Shown here in pieces: positions 1 through 8,129 of a stretch of DNA of 64,000 nt. The notes beneath the pieces were generated by a model. It saw only the letters and a list, made by a program, of their open reading frames with translations, ran no database searches and was not told the DNA's origin. The position numbers and the translations under genes are program-made. Numbering within the stretch: position 1 is the stretch's first letter; every line of letters begins with the position of its first letter. Source of the stretch: Clostridia bacterium (GTDB taxonomy: Bacteria; Bacillota; Clostridia; Oscillospirales; CAG-272); the NCBI GenBank assembly GCA_017520505.1, contig JAFXFN010000018.1:62001-126000 (forward strand), read 5' to 3'.

Positions 1-673
1 TTTCCTCAAGCTCACTTATTTGCTTTTCAAGCGTCCCTGCAATATCAAGCGGTGTACCTTTCTCGCCCTTTATCGGTAATTTTTCAAAATACAGACTTGA
101 GAATATCCGCTTTGCTTCCTCTTTTTGCTGCATGGGAGCAAAATACACACCGTAGCACATTTCGCTGTCCTCATGCGCAGGATAAAAAATTATATCCGTT
201 TTTGAATAGTTGTTTTTGAATTTTTCATACGCATCCTTTGAAAGCATACCGAATGATACGTACGTATATTCACACGCAAATACATCCTCAAGATCAACGT
301 TTATTCCCTTGAAATGCTTTATTATATGATGGTATTTCTTTTTTTCATCAAGCTCCGCTTTTGCTTTTGATATTGCCGCTTCTATTTCTTCACCCTTTTT
401 CGAAGCGTTTGATATGTATTCGGTGATCTGCTCATCCGAAAAATCAAAATCACCATCAGCAGGCGGAGAATTTTTAAGTATTGTGCTGAGCGACGATTCC
501 ATCGCAAGATACGGATTTTCTTCCCTGAGGGGTGTAAACGTACTTATGTCGGAATAGAACTTTTTAAGCTCATCAGGGTGAAATACCCCTGTCTTTATAA
601 GAACGTCAAGTGTTTTATCAAGGGAAGAACGGTGTCCTGCGATACTGACACTGCACATTTTACAAACAGACAT
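1..673 (-). CDS. V-type ATP synthase subunit I, N-terminal part (runs off window)
   Basis: About 224 residues are present; the C-terminal membrane part lies beyond position 1. ATG at 673 follows a GGAGG-type SD and sits 1 bp past the TGA of the C-subunit gene, so the two are probably translationally coupled. The N-terminus has the usual subunit I opening, a short basic stretch then a beta strand (CKMCSVSIAGHRSSLDKTLD) and a helix about a ferredoxin-like fold, followed by a charged coiled-coil segment near residues 80-110. In the family, subunit I forms the stator stalk and the membrane arm of the proton or sodium channel of V/A-type ATPases. The third gene of an operon with the G/H-like and C subunits. 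The family call rests on context plus N-terminal similarity because the membrane half is not visible. Confidence 0.72.
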   Translation of the reverse strand, partial: MSVCKMCSVSIAGHRSSLDKTLDVLIKTGVFHPDELKKFYSDISTFTPLREENPYLAMESSLSTILKNSPPADGDFDFSDEQITEYISNASKKGEEIEAAISKAKAELDEKKKYHHIIKHFKGINVDLEDVFACEYTYVSFGMLSKDAYEKFKNNYSKTDIIFYPAHEDSEMCYGVYFAPMQQKEEAKRIFSSLYFEKLPIKGEKGTPLDIAGTLEKQISELEE

Positions 674-674
674 T

Positions 675-1727
675 TCATTCCTCCGATATCATTGCCGCAA
701 TTTTTTCCTTGGCAAGTGAATATCTTATACCTTCAACGATTTTTATTATATTTGCAAGCTCTGTTTCAAGCAAGTAAAGATACGAAAGCACCGTTATGGC
801 AGGGTGCGAAGAATACCTTAAATATTTCCTGCACTTCTTTTCACATATACGTGTTTCCGAATCATACCCATTTGAAATATATTTATCGAGTGTTTTATCA
901 CCCTGCAGGCTTTCTGCTTTGCTTTTCAGAAAAATATTATGCAAGCTTTTTTCGCTTATGCTTCCGTGCTTGATAAGTGATTTCATAACGTATTCCTCAT
1001 CACACTCAGCATAATTCAAAAAGCGGGATATGGCAGAGATATTTTTTGCATCTATATATGATTTAAAAACATCGCTTACCTCTTTTTGTTCGCTTTTTGA
1101 CGGAAGCAAGTCAACACGCATAAATATTTCATCAAACAGAAGATTCCACAGATCCGCTTCAAGATGGACTATATCAGGCAATGACGAATCCTTCGGCAAA
1201 TACTTTTTCATCACTCTGACATATCCTGTATTTTTGCAGGCGTTCAATATGTCATCATACGTTTTTGCTTCGGAAAGAGAGGAAATATCAATAGGAGATT
1301 CCTTATCAAAGTCCGACAGCATTAAATAGTAGTATTCGTCATTATTACCCGAACACACAGAGGATACTGCGTGAACGATCAAAGATACCTCTCGGCGTGC
1401 GGTGAAAAAGTGACGGATATATCCTCCGCTTCCCAAAAGATACGATGACAGCTTCATATAATCACCGTATTTGCGTTTTTCAAGCATATACTCAATTTGC
1501 TCTCTGTGCATACCTGATATGGCACGTTCATCCTTCAAAGCATCTGCATAACGCCTTTTTGTATTGAGATACGATGCCGCCTCGCCTGCGGAATTACACA
1601 TTATAAGCTCCTTGTAATCGTCCTTTGTCAGACGGTCGGCATACATACACCTCGCCTTTGCGGCGGCGGCATTCTCTCCGCCTGAAAAACGGGGAGCTTT
1701 TGCTTTCTTATTACTCGGGTGCATCAT
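675..1727 (-). CDS. V-type ATP synthase subunit C
   Basis: About 350 residues, the normal length for the V/A-ATPase C (d-like) subunit that couples the central rotor stalk to the membrane ring. The sequence is almost all helical. It starts with the family-typical opening, in which a small-residue stretch (AAAAKARCMYADRL) leads into the first helices, and carries the repeated short helical modules with conserved Tyr/Leu of this family. I chose ATG at 1727, which overlaps the TGA of the upstream gene (ATGATG); the adjacent ATG at 1724 has slightly better SD spacing from GAGGGAG and is equally possible. A longer in-frame extension to 1766 would overlap the upstream gene deeply and is unlikely. 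Same operon as the flanking subunit G/H and I genes. Confidence 0.75.
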   Translation of the reverse strand: MMHPSNKKAKAPRFSGGENAAAAKARCMYADRLTKDDYKELIMCNSAGEAASYLNTKRRYADALKDERAISGMHREQIEYMLEKRKYGDYMKLSSYLLGSGGYIRHFFTARREVSLIVHAVSSVCSGNNDEYYYLMLSDFDKESPIDISSLSEAKTYDDILNACKNTGYVRVMKKYLPKDSSLPDIVHLEADLWNLLFDEIFMRVDLLPSKSEQKEVSDVFKSYIDAKNISAISRFLNYAECDEEYVMKSLIKHGSISEKSLHNIFLKSKAESLQGDKTLDKYISNGYDSETRICEKKCRKYLRYSSHPAITVLSYLYLLETELANIIKIVEGIRYSLAKEKIAAMISEE

Positions 1728-2038
1728 ACTCCCTCTTTGACCTTTTCGGCAATATCGCTTGCCCATTTTTCATAGTTTGAATTGTATGAAAATTTCAAAT
1801 CATCGCCAAGCTTTTTATACTTCTTGCTTGCTTCGTCCCATGCAGCCTGTGCGGCTTTTTTCTTTTCTTCGAGCTGTCTTTTTATTTCTTCATCAGCCGC
1901 CGCATCATATTCAGCCTTCATCTTATTTTTGGCTTCGGTTATATCAGCTTCAAGGCGGGCACGTCTTTCCTCGATAGCCTGCGATTTTTTACGTGCTTCT
2001 TCGTCTGCTTTAAGAATTTTTTCTATAAGTTCATTCAC
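1724..2038 (-). CDS. V-type ATP synthase subunit G/H-like stalk protein
   Basis: About 104 residues, nearly all charged coiled coil rich in Lys, Glu, Ala and Arg (for example EEARKKSQAIEERRARLEAD), the size and composition of the peripheral-stalk G/H subunit of V/A-type ATPases. GTG at 2038 is preferred because AAAGGAGGG lies about 10 bases upstream; an ATG further upstream (2071) would place the SD inside the coding sequence. The TGA overlaps the start of the C-subunit gene, which supports an operon in the order G/H, C, I. Coiled-coil sequence alone is weak evidence of family; the call leans on the two neighbours. Confidence 0.62.
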   Translation of the reverse strand: MNELIEKILKADEEARKKSQAIEERRARLEADITEAKNKMKAEYDAAADEEIKRQLEEKKKAAQAAWDEASKKYKKLGDDLKFSYNSNYEKWASDIAEKVKEGV

Positions 2039-2135
2039 AGTACGTTTTCCCTCCTTTAAAATTGCATACACAATTAATGTTATACTTAATTTGTTTTTTT
2101 TTAAAGGTAAAATATTAAAATTATTATGAATTTGC

Positions 2136-2164
2136 TTGCATTTTTTGCCATTATGATATACAAT
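2136..2164 (+). promoter_or_regulatory. Sigma-A-type promoter for trmK
   Basis: TTGCAT at 2136-2141 and TACAAT at 2159-2164 are separated by 17 bp and lie about 40 bp ahead of the trmK start. The intergenic space is shared with the divergent V-ATPase operon. Confidence 0.55.
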
Positions 2165-2204
2165 CCCGATATAGAATAAAAAAAATTAAAAGATGGAGAT
2201 AAAA

Positions 2205-2876
2205 TTGGCTAACGAAAGATTTGATGCTTTGATTTCACAAGTCAGAAAAGGCTCGTCAGTTGCCGACATCGGATGTGACCACGCTTATGTTTCCTGCAAG
2301 CTTGTACAGCTTGGAATTTCAAAGCGTGTTTATGCATCGGATGTACGTGAAGGTCCTCTGCTTGCGGCAAAAGCAAACATTCAAAAATACGGATTTTCCG
2401 AATACATAACAGCACACCTTGCCGACGGTCTTGACGGAATAGAGAATTTTGCCCCCGACGATATTATAATTGCAGGTATGGGCGGTGAGCTTATAGCAAG
2501 AATAATCGATAAAAGCGAATATGTAAAAAACTGTAATGTAAATCTCATATTACAGCCTATGACGTGCACGTACGAATTAAGAGAATATCTTTTACAAAAC
2601 GGATTTGAGATAAAAAACGAATTGCTTTGCCGTGACAGCGGAAAAATATATGAGATAATTCTCTGCTCATACAGCGGAATAAGCTATACAGCCAAAGAAG
2701 AATTTTTGCATATAGGTCTTAAAACGCATAGTGATCCGCTGTTCCGTGAGTTTGTTTTAAAAAAGATAGGAAAATTTGAACATATTGCGAAAGGAAAACA
2801 GCTTTCCTCTACAGAATGTGACTACGAATATACGCTTATTAAAAATCTCAAAGAAATGATAGGAGAAGAAGTCTGA
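2205..2876 (+). CDS. trmK: tRNA (adenine(22)-N1)-methyltransferase TrmK
   Basis: SAM-dependent Rossmann methyltransferase of the TrmK (former DUF633) family, which makes m1A22 in bacterial tRNAs. The SAM-binding motif I reads VADIGCDHAYVSCKLV near residue 20, followed by an acidic motif II region (YASDVREGPL) and the TrmK-specific DDIIIAGMGGELI stretch that replaces the usual NPPY catalytic motif. Length (223 residues) is normal. TTG at 2205 is the most likely start: GGAG at 2195-2198 is 6 nt upstream, while the ATG at 2193 would overlap the SD itself. The next gene starts 2 nt after the stop, so the two form a unit, although no functional link is evident. Confidence 0.88.
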   Translation: MANERFDALISQVRKGSSVADIGCDHAYVSCKLVQLGISKRVYASDVREGPLLAAKANIQKYGFSEYITAHLADGLDGIENFAPDDIIIAGMGGELIARIIDKSEYVKNCNVNLILQPMTCTYELREYLLQNGFEIKNELLCRDSGKIYEIILCSYSGISYTAKEEFLHIGLKTHSDPLFREFVLKKIGKFEHIAKGKQLSSTECDYEYTLIKNLKEMIGEEV

Positions 2877-2877
2877 A

Positions 2878-4686
2878 GTGAAAAAATTACTTTCTTTTAT
2901 CCTTTTAATATTTATCATACTTACATCCTGCGTTTCACAAACGATAACGCACGAAACGAATCCGGAATCGGATTCACACAATACATCGGATGATACAGAA
3001 AATACAGTTGAAAATACACCTGTAAGCGATATTTTCCCTGTAAAATCATTAAACATCGCAGGTAACAGCATCGGTCTTTATACGGTTGTATATCCGAGTG
3101 ATGCAGGAAACACCGTAAAATATGCCGCAGAAGAATTTGTTTCTTATATACACGCATCAACGGGAATACACCTTGAATGTAAAGCTTATGCTGATTCTGA
3201 CTCGGAATATAAAATACACATCGGAAAAACATCATCGCTTCCGCAGCAAATAACAAAAAAACTGACACGGCTCGGAGAAGAAGGATATTATCTTCTCTGC
3301 TTTGAAAACGATCTTTACATAACGGGAAACGCAGAAAGAGGGACACTTTACGGTGTGTACAGCTTTCTTGAAGACTTTGTAGGTGTAAGATACTATACAC
3401 CCGACTGTGAGCGAATACTCAAAGCCGATAAAATAGATATACCACACGATCTTGATAAGCATTTCACACCTGTATTTGAATTCAGGGATTGCTTCTGGTA
3501 TGAAGCACTTGATCCTGAATTTTCCGCAAAGCAAAAAATAAACAGCTCCGTTTCACGTGATCTTAAGAATTTCGGCGGAGGTGCTTTCTATGATGTAAAT
3601 ACCGTTTTTTCTCTTTCATCACTTGCAAAATCAGATGACGCTGTTCCCTGTCTTACAGACGAGGTTACATATAAAACAATACTTGACAGCATCAAAAAAT
3701 GGCTTGAAGAAAATCCCGATGAAACAATAGTATCGATTTCTCAAGACAGTAAATGCACCTGCGGCGGCTGTTCGGCTGTAAATAAAAAAGAAGGTACAGC
3801 CCTCGGCGCTTACATTGTATTTATAAATAAGCTTGCAAATGATATTGAGCAAGAGCACCCCGATGTGTACTTAGACACACTTGTATCCGGTGATGATATA
3901 AAAGCACCTAAAAATACTGTACCGTCTGATAATGTCATAATACGGCTTTCGACGGTCGATGCGTGCTTTTCACACGCTGTAAATGTATGTAGTGCAAACA
4001 GCATAGACGATGATATTTCCGCTTGGAGTAAGATATGCAAAAATCTTTACGTGTGGGATTATACAACGAACTTTATGTTTTATCTGTGTCCGTTTCCGAA
4101 TCTTTACACAATATATGACAACATAAAATTCTATTCTCAAAGCAACGTAACGGGAGTGTTTGAGCAAGGAAATTACAACTGCAAAAGCGGTGAATTCGGT
4201 GAGCTTCGTGCGTATCTTCTTTCAAAGCTTATGTGGGATCCCGAAATGACCAAGGAAGAATATTCCGCATATATGTGCGACTTTCTTGAAGGATATTACG
4301 GCGAAGGCTGGGAATATATTCTGGAATATATAAACAAGACCTCAGAGGAAGCGGCAAAGGGGCATATGCTTGTTTTCACAGGTGTTAAAACGGTTATGGG
4401 AAATGAAAAAAGTGAGCGTGAGCTTGCCGCTTTCGCCGTTGAATTATCCAATCTGTGGACTAAGGCTTACAATGCAACTACAGAAACAGTATGCCGCCGT
4501 CACGTTGAAAAATCAAAAATCCAGGCAGATTATTATCTGATGTATTTAGCTTGGAACGAGGACGGGCATCCGTCACTTCTTGAAAATATGTATAACAGCT
4601 TAAAAAAATACAGCATTACACATTTCAGAGAAGGAAAGCAAATTCCCGCACTTGAATCCTTCAACGCTTCACCGTCAACGTGGTAA
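2878..4686 (+). CDS. DUF4838-containing lipoprotein
   Basis: 602 residues starting at GTG, with AGGAGAAG 8-10 nt upstream. The N-terminus is a lipoprotein signal (KKLLSFILLIFIILTSC, lipobox LTSC), then a Ser/Thr/Glu-rich linker to about residue 55, so it should be anchored outside the membrane. The rest resembles DUF4838 proteins, which combine an alpha-glucuronidase-like N-terminal domain (segment ERGTLYGVYSFLEDFVGVRY) with a catalytic-looking barrel. A Cys cluster CTCGGC near residue 300 is typical of that family. DUF4838 proteins are often linked to polysaccharide breakdown, but activity is unproven; I would call it a predicted surface glycoside-acting protein. It ends at a hairpin at 4696-4732. 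Confidence 0.72.
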   Translation: MKKLLSFILLIFIILTSCVSQTITHETNPESDSHNTSDDTENTVENTPVSDIFPVKSLNIAGNSIGLYTVVYPSDAGNTVKYAAEEFVSYIHASTGIHLECKAYADSDSEYKIHIGKTSSLPQQITKKLTRLGEEGYYLLCFENDLYITGNAERGTLYGVYSFLEDFVGVRYYTPDCERILKADKIDIPHDLDKHFTPVFEFRDCFWYEALDPEFSAKQKINSSVSRDLKNFGGGAFYDVNTVFSLSSLAKSDDAVPCLTDEVTYKTILDSIKKWLEENPDETIVSISQDSKCTCGGCSAVNKKEGTALGAYIVFINKLANDIEQEHPDVYLDTLVSGDDIKAPKNTVPSDNVIIRLSTVDACFSHAVNVCSANSIDDDISAWSKICKNLYVWDYTTNFMFYLCPFPNLYTIYDNIKFYSQSNVTGVFEQGNYNCKSGEFGELRAYLLSKLMWDPEMTKEEYSAYMCDFLEGYYGEGWEYILEYINKTSEEAAKGHMLVFTGVKTVMGNEKSERELAAFAVELSNLWTKAYNATTETVCRRHVEKSKIQADYYLMYLAWNEDGHPSLLENMYNSLKKYSITHFREGKQIPALESFNASPSTW

Positions 4687-4695
4687 AATAAATAG

Positions 4696-4732
4696 AATCC
4701 GGAGAATACAGATAAGAAGCATTCTCCGGATT
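4696..4732. terminator. Bidirectional terminator
   Basis: Perfect 12-bp stem AATCCGGAGAAT / ATTCTCCGGATT with a 13-nt loop between two convergent genes, followed by ATTTTAC on the plus strand. Confidence 0.75.
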
Positions 4733-4740
4733 ATTTTACG

Positions 4741-6138
4741 TCATTTTTTTGTTTTTAATATTGATTTAGCCGAATAGAGAAAAACGGGAAGATTAAGGGC
4801 AAGTACGGCAATAAATATTATCGTAGAGATAATATAGCAAGCGACACCGGGTACAAGCATCATAATAATACTCTGAACTGTCAGCAAGCCTATATTGACC
4901 ATAGTTTTCGTGAAAAAGACTTTGTATTTTACATATTCAAGCGAACGGCTCGTTGCCACCACGTACACTATAACATAGCTTATAACGGTTGCAATAGCAG
5001 CACCGACAGCACCGTATGACTTTATCAGCAGAATATTTCCGAGAATATTTACGCCTGCACCGCACGTAGCGCATATAAGTGAATTCACGCTTTTCTTTTT
5101 GACGTGGAAAATCACCGAGATGAAATTCACCATACTCATACATATAGTTGCGACGACAAGCAACGTCGTATATTTCCACGCAACATAGAAATCGTTTTTT
5201 ATAAGAATTCCCGTTATGACCTTTACAAACAGTATAAGTCCAGAGCCTACGATAAACAGCACCGCCTTGTAGCTTTCAAATATCTTCGTCAGGAACTTGC
5301 TTACCGAGCCTTGATTGCTCTCATCTATAAGCGACATCTGCCAGGCATCGGAAAATATACCCGTTATCATTGTGATGATATTCGGTATCTTATAGCTCAT
5401 TGCATATATACCGCTTGCAGATTCGTCTACCATATAAAGAACTATATATCTGTCTGAAATATTCGTTATCCACCAGCATATCGTTGTCGGAACAAGCGGA
5501 AGCGAATATTTGAGCATTTCAAAAAGCAATCCGAAAGAAAACTTTTTAATATCAAATGCATCAACGAGATTTCCGACACGGAACATATAAACGACCGTGA
5601 AGAAATCCGCAAGTATATTTGCAACAAGATATCCCGTAACACCAAGCGGAAAAACAACCAGCAAAAGAATATTGAAAACAAGTGTAAATACAGTACAAAG
5701 TACACCTTTAACTGCAAATTCCTTTACTTTATCGACACCTCTTAAATACTGTCCGCACAAGGTATGAAGTCCGTACATAAATACATAAAGTCCGAACAAC
5801 AGCAAGTATTCATCAAGGACATAAACCTTTTTAAACAACGGTATAAATGCGGCAAACAGCACCATACCGAACAGTAAAATTATAAAGCCTACCGTAAAAA
5901 TAGCCTTATGATCTGTTTTTTTGTCACAGGAAAATCTGAAAACTGCCGTACATATTCCGAGAGTGACTATCGGCATAAGCAGATTTGATGACTGCGCAAC
6001 AATATCCGCAACACCGTAATCCGCCGTCGACATAACAGATGAATAGATCGGAAGAAGCAAAAATACAAGCACCTTTGAAAGAAAAGCGCCCACACCCATT
6101 ATAGATGTGTTTTTGAGTAATTTTGTATATTTATTCAT
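4741..6138 (-). CDS. Oligosaccharide/lipid flippase (Wzx/MATE-like)
   Basis: 465 residues with about 12-14 hydrophobic membrane segments, the topology of the polysaccharide biosynthesis (Wzx/RfbX, MOP superfamily) exporters. The N-terminus has the family-typical NTSIMGVGAFLSKVLVFLLL followed by ADYGVADIV, and a middle segment TTICWWITNISDRYIVLYM matches the conserved DRY-containing helix of this family. It would flip undecaprenyl-linked sugars across the cytoplasmic membrane. ATG at 6138 overlaps the TAA of the acyl carrier protein gene (TAATG), so translation is probably coupled. No glycosyltransferases are adjacent, so the substrate is unknown. Confidence 0.8.
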   Translation of the reverse strand: MNKYTKLLKNTSIMGVGAFLSKVLVFLLLPIYSSVMSTADYGVADIVAQSSNLLMPIVTLGICTAVFRFSCDKKTDHKAIFTVGFIILLFGMVLFAAFIPLFKKVYVLDEYLLLFGLYVFMYGLHTLCGQYLRGVDKVKEFAVKGVLCTVFTLVFNILLLVVFPLGVTGYLVANILADFFTVVYMFRVGNLVDAFDIKKFSFGLLFEMLKYSLPLVPTTICWWITNISDRYIVLYMVDESASGIYAMSYKIPNIITMITGIFSDAWQMSLIDESNQGSVSKFLTKIFESYKAVLFIVGSGLILFVKVITGILIKNDFYVAWKYTTLLVVATICMSMVNFISVIFHVKKKSVNSLICATCGAGVNILGNILLIKSYGAVGAAIATVISYVIVYVVATSRSLEYVKYKVFFTKTMVNIGLLTVQSIIMMLVPGVACYIISTIIFIAVLALNLPVFLYSAKSILKTKK

Positions 6139-6380
6139 TATTCAGCCGTTCCGTCCGTGCTTTCTCGTTCGATATATTCCGCAATAAGTGCAGGTGTGCG
6201 AAGATCTATTATCGCCTCGTCAGGCACGTTTATGCCGTATGTATCTTCAAGTGATGTTATTATTCCCACTATATCAAGAGAATTTGCGCAAAGATCCTCG
6301 ATGATGTCGCTGTCAGCGTTAACTACCTCATCATCAAGACCTATTTCTCTTGCAACTACTTCTATAATTTTATCAAGCAT
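6138..6380 (-). CDS. Acyl carrier protein
   Basis: 80 residues, acidic, four-helix ACP fold. The phosphopantetheine attachment serine lies in DLCANSLDIVG, a variant of the usual DSL motif with Asn in place of Asp before Ser. GGAGG stands 8 nt before ATG 6380. It is followed without a gap by a flippase gene rather than by fatty-acid synthase genes, so this is a specialised or stand-alone ACP and not the housekeeping AcpP. The window holds a second lone ACP at 33522-33749 with a different serine context. Confidence 0.85.
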   Translation of the reverse strand: MLDKIIEVVAREIGLDDEVVNADSDIIEDLCANSLDIVGIITSLEDTYGINVPDEAIIDLRTPALIAEYIERESTDGTAE

Positions 6381-6406
6381 TATTAATTCCTCCGAGTTTT
6401 TCATTA

Positions 6407-6435
6407 ATCATACTACATTTTTCTCATATTTTCAA
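6407..6435 (-). promoter_or_regulatory. Sigma-A-type promoter for ACP-flippase operon
   Basis: Read on the minus strand: TTGAAA (6435-6430), 17 bp, TATGAT (6412-6407), about 30 bp ahead of the ACP start. Confidence 0.6.
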
Positions 6436-6479
6436 GTATTACTGAAAAATTTTCACAGAAAAAAGCATACAGCATATAC

Positions 6480-6508
6480 TTGAAGGAAAGACAAAAACAA
6501 TAGATAAT
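6480..6508 (+). promoter_or_regulatory. Sigma-A-type promoter for ferritin-like gene
   Basis: TTGAAG (6480-6485), 17 bp, GATAAT (6503-6508), just upstream of the gene starting at 6526. Confidence 0.45.
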
Positions 6509-6525
6509 ATAGAAAGGTGAAACGA

Positions 6526-7038
6526 TTGAAAAGCTTTAACTGTATTCTTAACGAACCGTATCCGAAAATCGAGGTAAAGGGACACAACAAAGAGCTTGCA
6601 GACAGACTGTCGGTTTTGGCATCAGGACGTGACGGCGAGCTTACCGCAGTTCTTCAATACACCTATCAGCACATATCGCTTCCGCCGAAGTTTGCCTATG
6701 CCGCTGACATTCTGGAATGTATATCAGTTACAGAAATGAAGCATTTTGAAATACTTTGCAAGCTTATAAATGCTCTTGGCGGTGACTGTAGGATCGGTGT
6801 ATGCGACAGAAGCCGTTACGTTTATTGGAACGGTGTGTGTGTTGACTATTCGCAGAATTTTGCAAAAATACTGCGTAACGACATAAGAAGTGAAAAGAAA
6901 GCAATTTCATCTTATAACAGCTTTATGGACAAATGTGATGATCAGAAAATAAATACACTTATAAAGCGGATCATCAAGGACGAGGAGCATCATCTGGAGC
7001 TTCTTTATTCCCTTTCAGATGATGCCTACATAAGATGA
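6526..7038 (+). CDS. Ferritin-like-domain protein
   Basis: About 170 residues with the four-helix pattern of rubrerythrin/manganese-catalase-like proteins. Candidate metal ligands are Glu in GELTAVLQYTYQH, the pair in SVTEMKHFEIL, Glu in RSEKKAI and the EEHHLELL motif near the C-terminus; this is the usual spacing of a di-iron/di-manganese carboxylate centre. It is not a rubrerythrin, as it lacks a rubredoxin Cys4 domain. Start: TTG at 6526 has the SD AAAGGTGA just upstream, while GTG at 6517 lies inside that SD. It ends 2 bp before the stop of the truncated sigG-like gene on the opposite strand. Role unknown; peroxide detoxification or spore coat are possible. Confidence 0.68.
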   Translation: MKSFNCILNEPYPKIEVKGHNKELADRLSVLASGRDGELTAVLQYTYQHISLPPKFAYAADILECISVTEMKHFEILCKLINALGGDCRIGVCDRSRYVYWNGVCVDYSQNFAKILRNDIRSEKKAISSYNSFMDKCDDQKINTLIKRIIKDEEHHLELLYSLSDDAYIR

Positions 7039-7040
7039 TT

Positions 7041-7346
7041 TCACCTTGTTATATTCATCGGCACGGCGTACGTGGAAAATCTGACACCGACATCGGTATT
7101 GAAATTGTCTATAGCCTTGATAAGTCCGATGCATCCGACTTGAAATATGTCATCAAGATTTTCACGTCTTCCCGTAAAGCGCTGAACAACACTTAAAACA
7201 AGCTTTAAATTTCCGTTTACAAGCTTCTGTCTTGCCTCGTGGTCTCCACTCTTGGCAAGCTTTAAAAGCACTTCCTTTTCTTTTTCCGAAAGTGTCTTGA
7301 GCTTTGAGGTGTTAACTCCGCAAATTTCAACCTTATTTACATACAT
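7041..7346 (-). pseudogene. sigG: sigG-like sporulation sigma factor, truncated after region 2
   Basis: 101 codons that match the N-terminus of sigma-G, the late forespore sigma factor: NKVEICGVNTSKL, LVNGNLKLVLSVVQRF, DIFQVGCIGLIKAIDNF and FSTYAVPM are near-identical to the family. Immediately after VPM, where full-length proteins (about 255-260 residues) continue with IIGEIRRYLRD, the frame reads NITR and stops. Regions 2.3 to 4 (promoter -10/-35 recognition) are absent, and no remainder is found in this window. It has a normal ATG and an AAAGGAG SD. It may be a decayed copy, or one half of a sigG gene split by rearrangement or an inserted element, as the skin element splits sigK in some species. 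Base composition is like its neighbours. Confidence 0.8.
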
Positions 7347-7442
7347 ATTTTATCTCCTTTTTTCAACATATTGTATCAGTATTATTTGCCGAAAAAACAC
7401 ATCTGACACAGAAAAAGGTAAAAATTTTCCGTATTTTAACGT

Positions 7443-7472
7443 AAAAACGCTCACCTTGAAGTGAGCGTTTTT
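7443..7472. terminator. Rho-independent terminator
   Basis: Perfect 12-bp stem AAAAACGCTCAC / GTGAGCGTTTTT with a 6-nt loop, downstream of the HAD phosphatase gene on the minus strand and usable in both directions. Confidence 0.85.
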
Positions 7473-7475
7473 GTA

Positions 7476-8129
7476 TTAAATCTTATTTATGAGTATTTCG
7501 CAAAGCTCATCGACTGTATCTGCCATATAGTCTGCAAATGATTCTTCAAGGAGCTTACGGTTTCGGTAGCCCCACGTTACCGCAACAGTTTTGACACCTG
7601 CATTTTTTCCCGTTTTTATGTCGGTGTCGGAATCACCGACGAACACGGTGTTTTCACATTTCATCCCAAGTCTTTCGATTATATCATATACAGCCTCGGG
7701 TGACGGCTTTCTCGGAAAATCCGCACGTTCTCCGACGGGAAGGTCGATAAGATTTGGCATAAGGTTATTACAAAGTCTTACCGTTGCCGCATCAAATTTA
7801 TTTGAAAGAACGGCAGTCTTTATTCCCTTTTCTTTCAGTTTTATAAGCATTTCGGCAACGCCGTCATACGGTCTTGTTTTGTTTTCCATATTGCCCTTGT
7901 AATGCTCTTTAAAAGCTGAAAGTATTTTATCGAGCGTTTGTTCATCGGTTCCGTCGGGAGCGCACAGTGAAATGAGATTTTTAACACCGTTTCCGACGTT
8001 TGCCGTTGCTGCCTCAAGAGAAACAGTCGGCATATCATACTGTTTCAAGGCAAAGTTAACGCTGTCACGCAAATCTTCTATCGTATAAAGGAGCGTTCCG
8101 TCAAGGTCAAAAATTACAAGCTCTGTCAT
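7476..8129 (-). CDS. HAD-family hydrolase, phosphoglycolate-phosphatase-like
   Basis: 217 residues with all four HAD motifs: FDLDGTLL at the N-terminus (nucleophile and acid Asp), AVLSNK (motif II), the KPSPEAV lysine (motif III), and VFVGDSDTDIKTG (motif IV). The cap is the helical C1 type, as in Gph/PpaX-like enzymes. Its ATG overlaps the TGA of the class II aldolase gene (ATGA), so the two are made together. Substrate cannot be read from sequence; clearance of phosphoglycolate or a related small phosphate is the default for this subfamily. Confidence 0.82.
   Translation of the reverse strand: MTELVIFDLDGTLLYTIEDLRDSVNFALKQYDMPTVSLEAATANVGNGVKNLISLCAPDGTDEQTLDKILSAFKEHYKGNMENKTRPYDGVAEMLIKLKEKGIKTAVLSNKFDAATVRLCNNLMPNLIDLPVGERADFPRKPSPEAVYDIIERLGMKCENTVFVGDSDTDIKTGKNAGVKTVAVTWGYRNRKLLEESFADYMADTVDELCEILINKI

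Noticed and set aside
1030..2129. Several 70-130-codon plus-strand open frames over the V-ATPase genes
   Set aside because: All are shadows of minus-strand coding sequence without SD sites.
7347..7442. Sigma-F/sigma-G promoter before the truncated sigG
   Set aside because: Only partial matches (GGCAAATAAT) were found, not enough to call.
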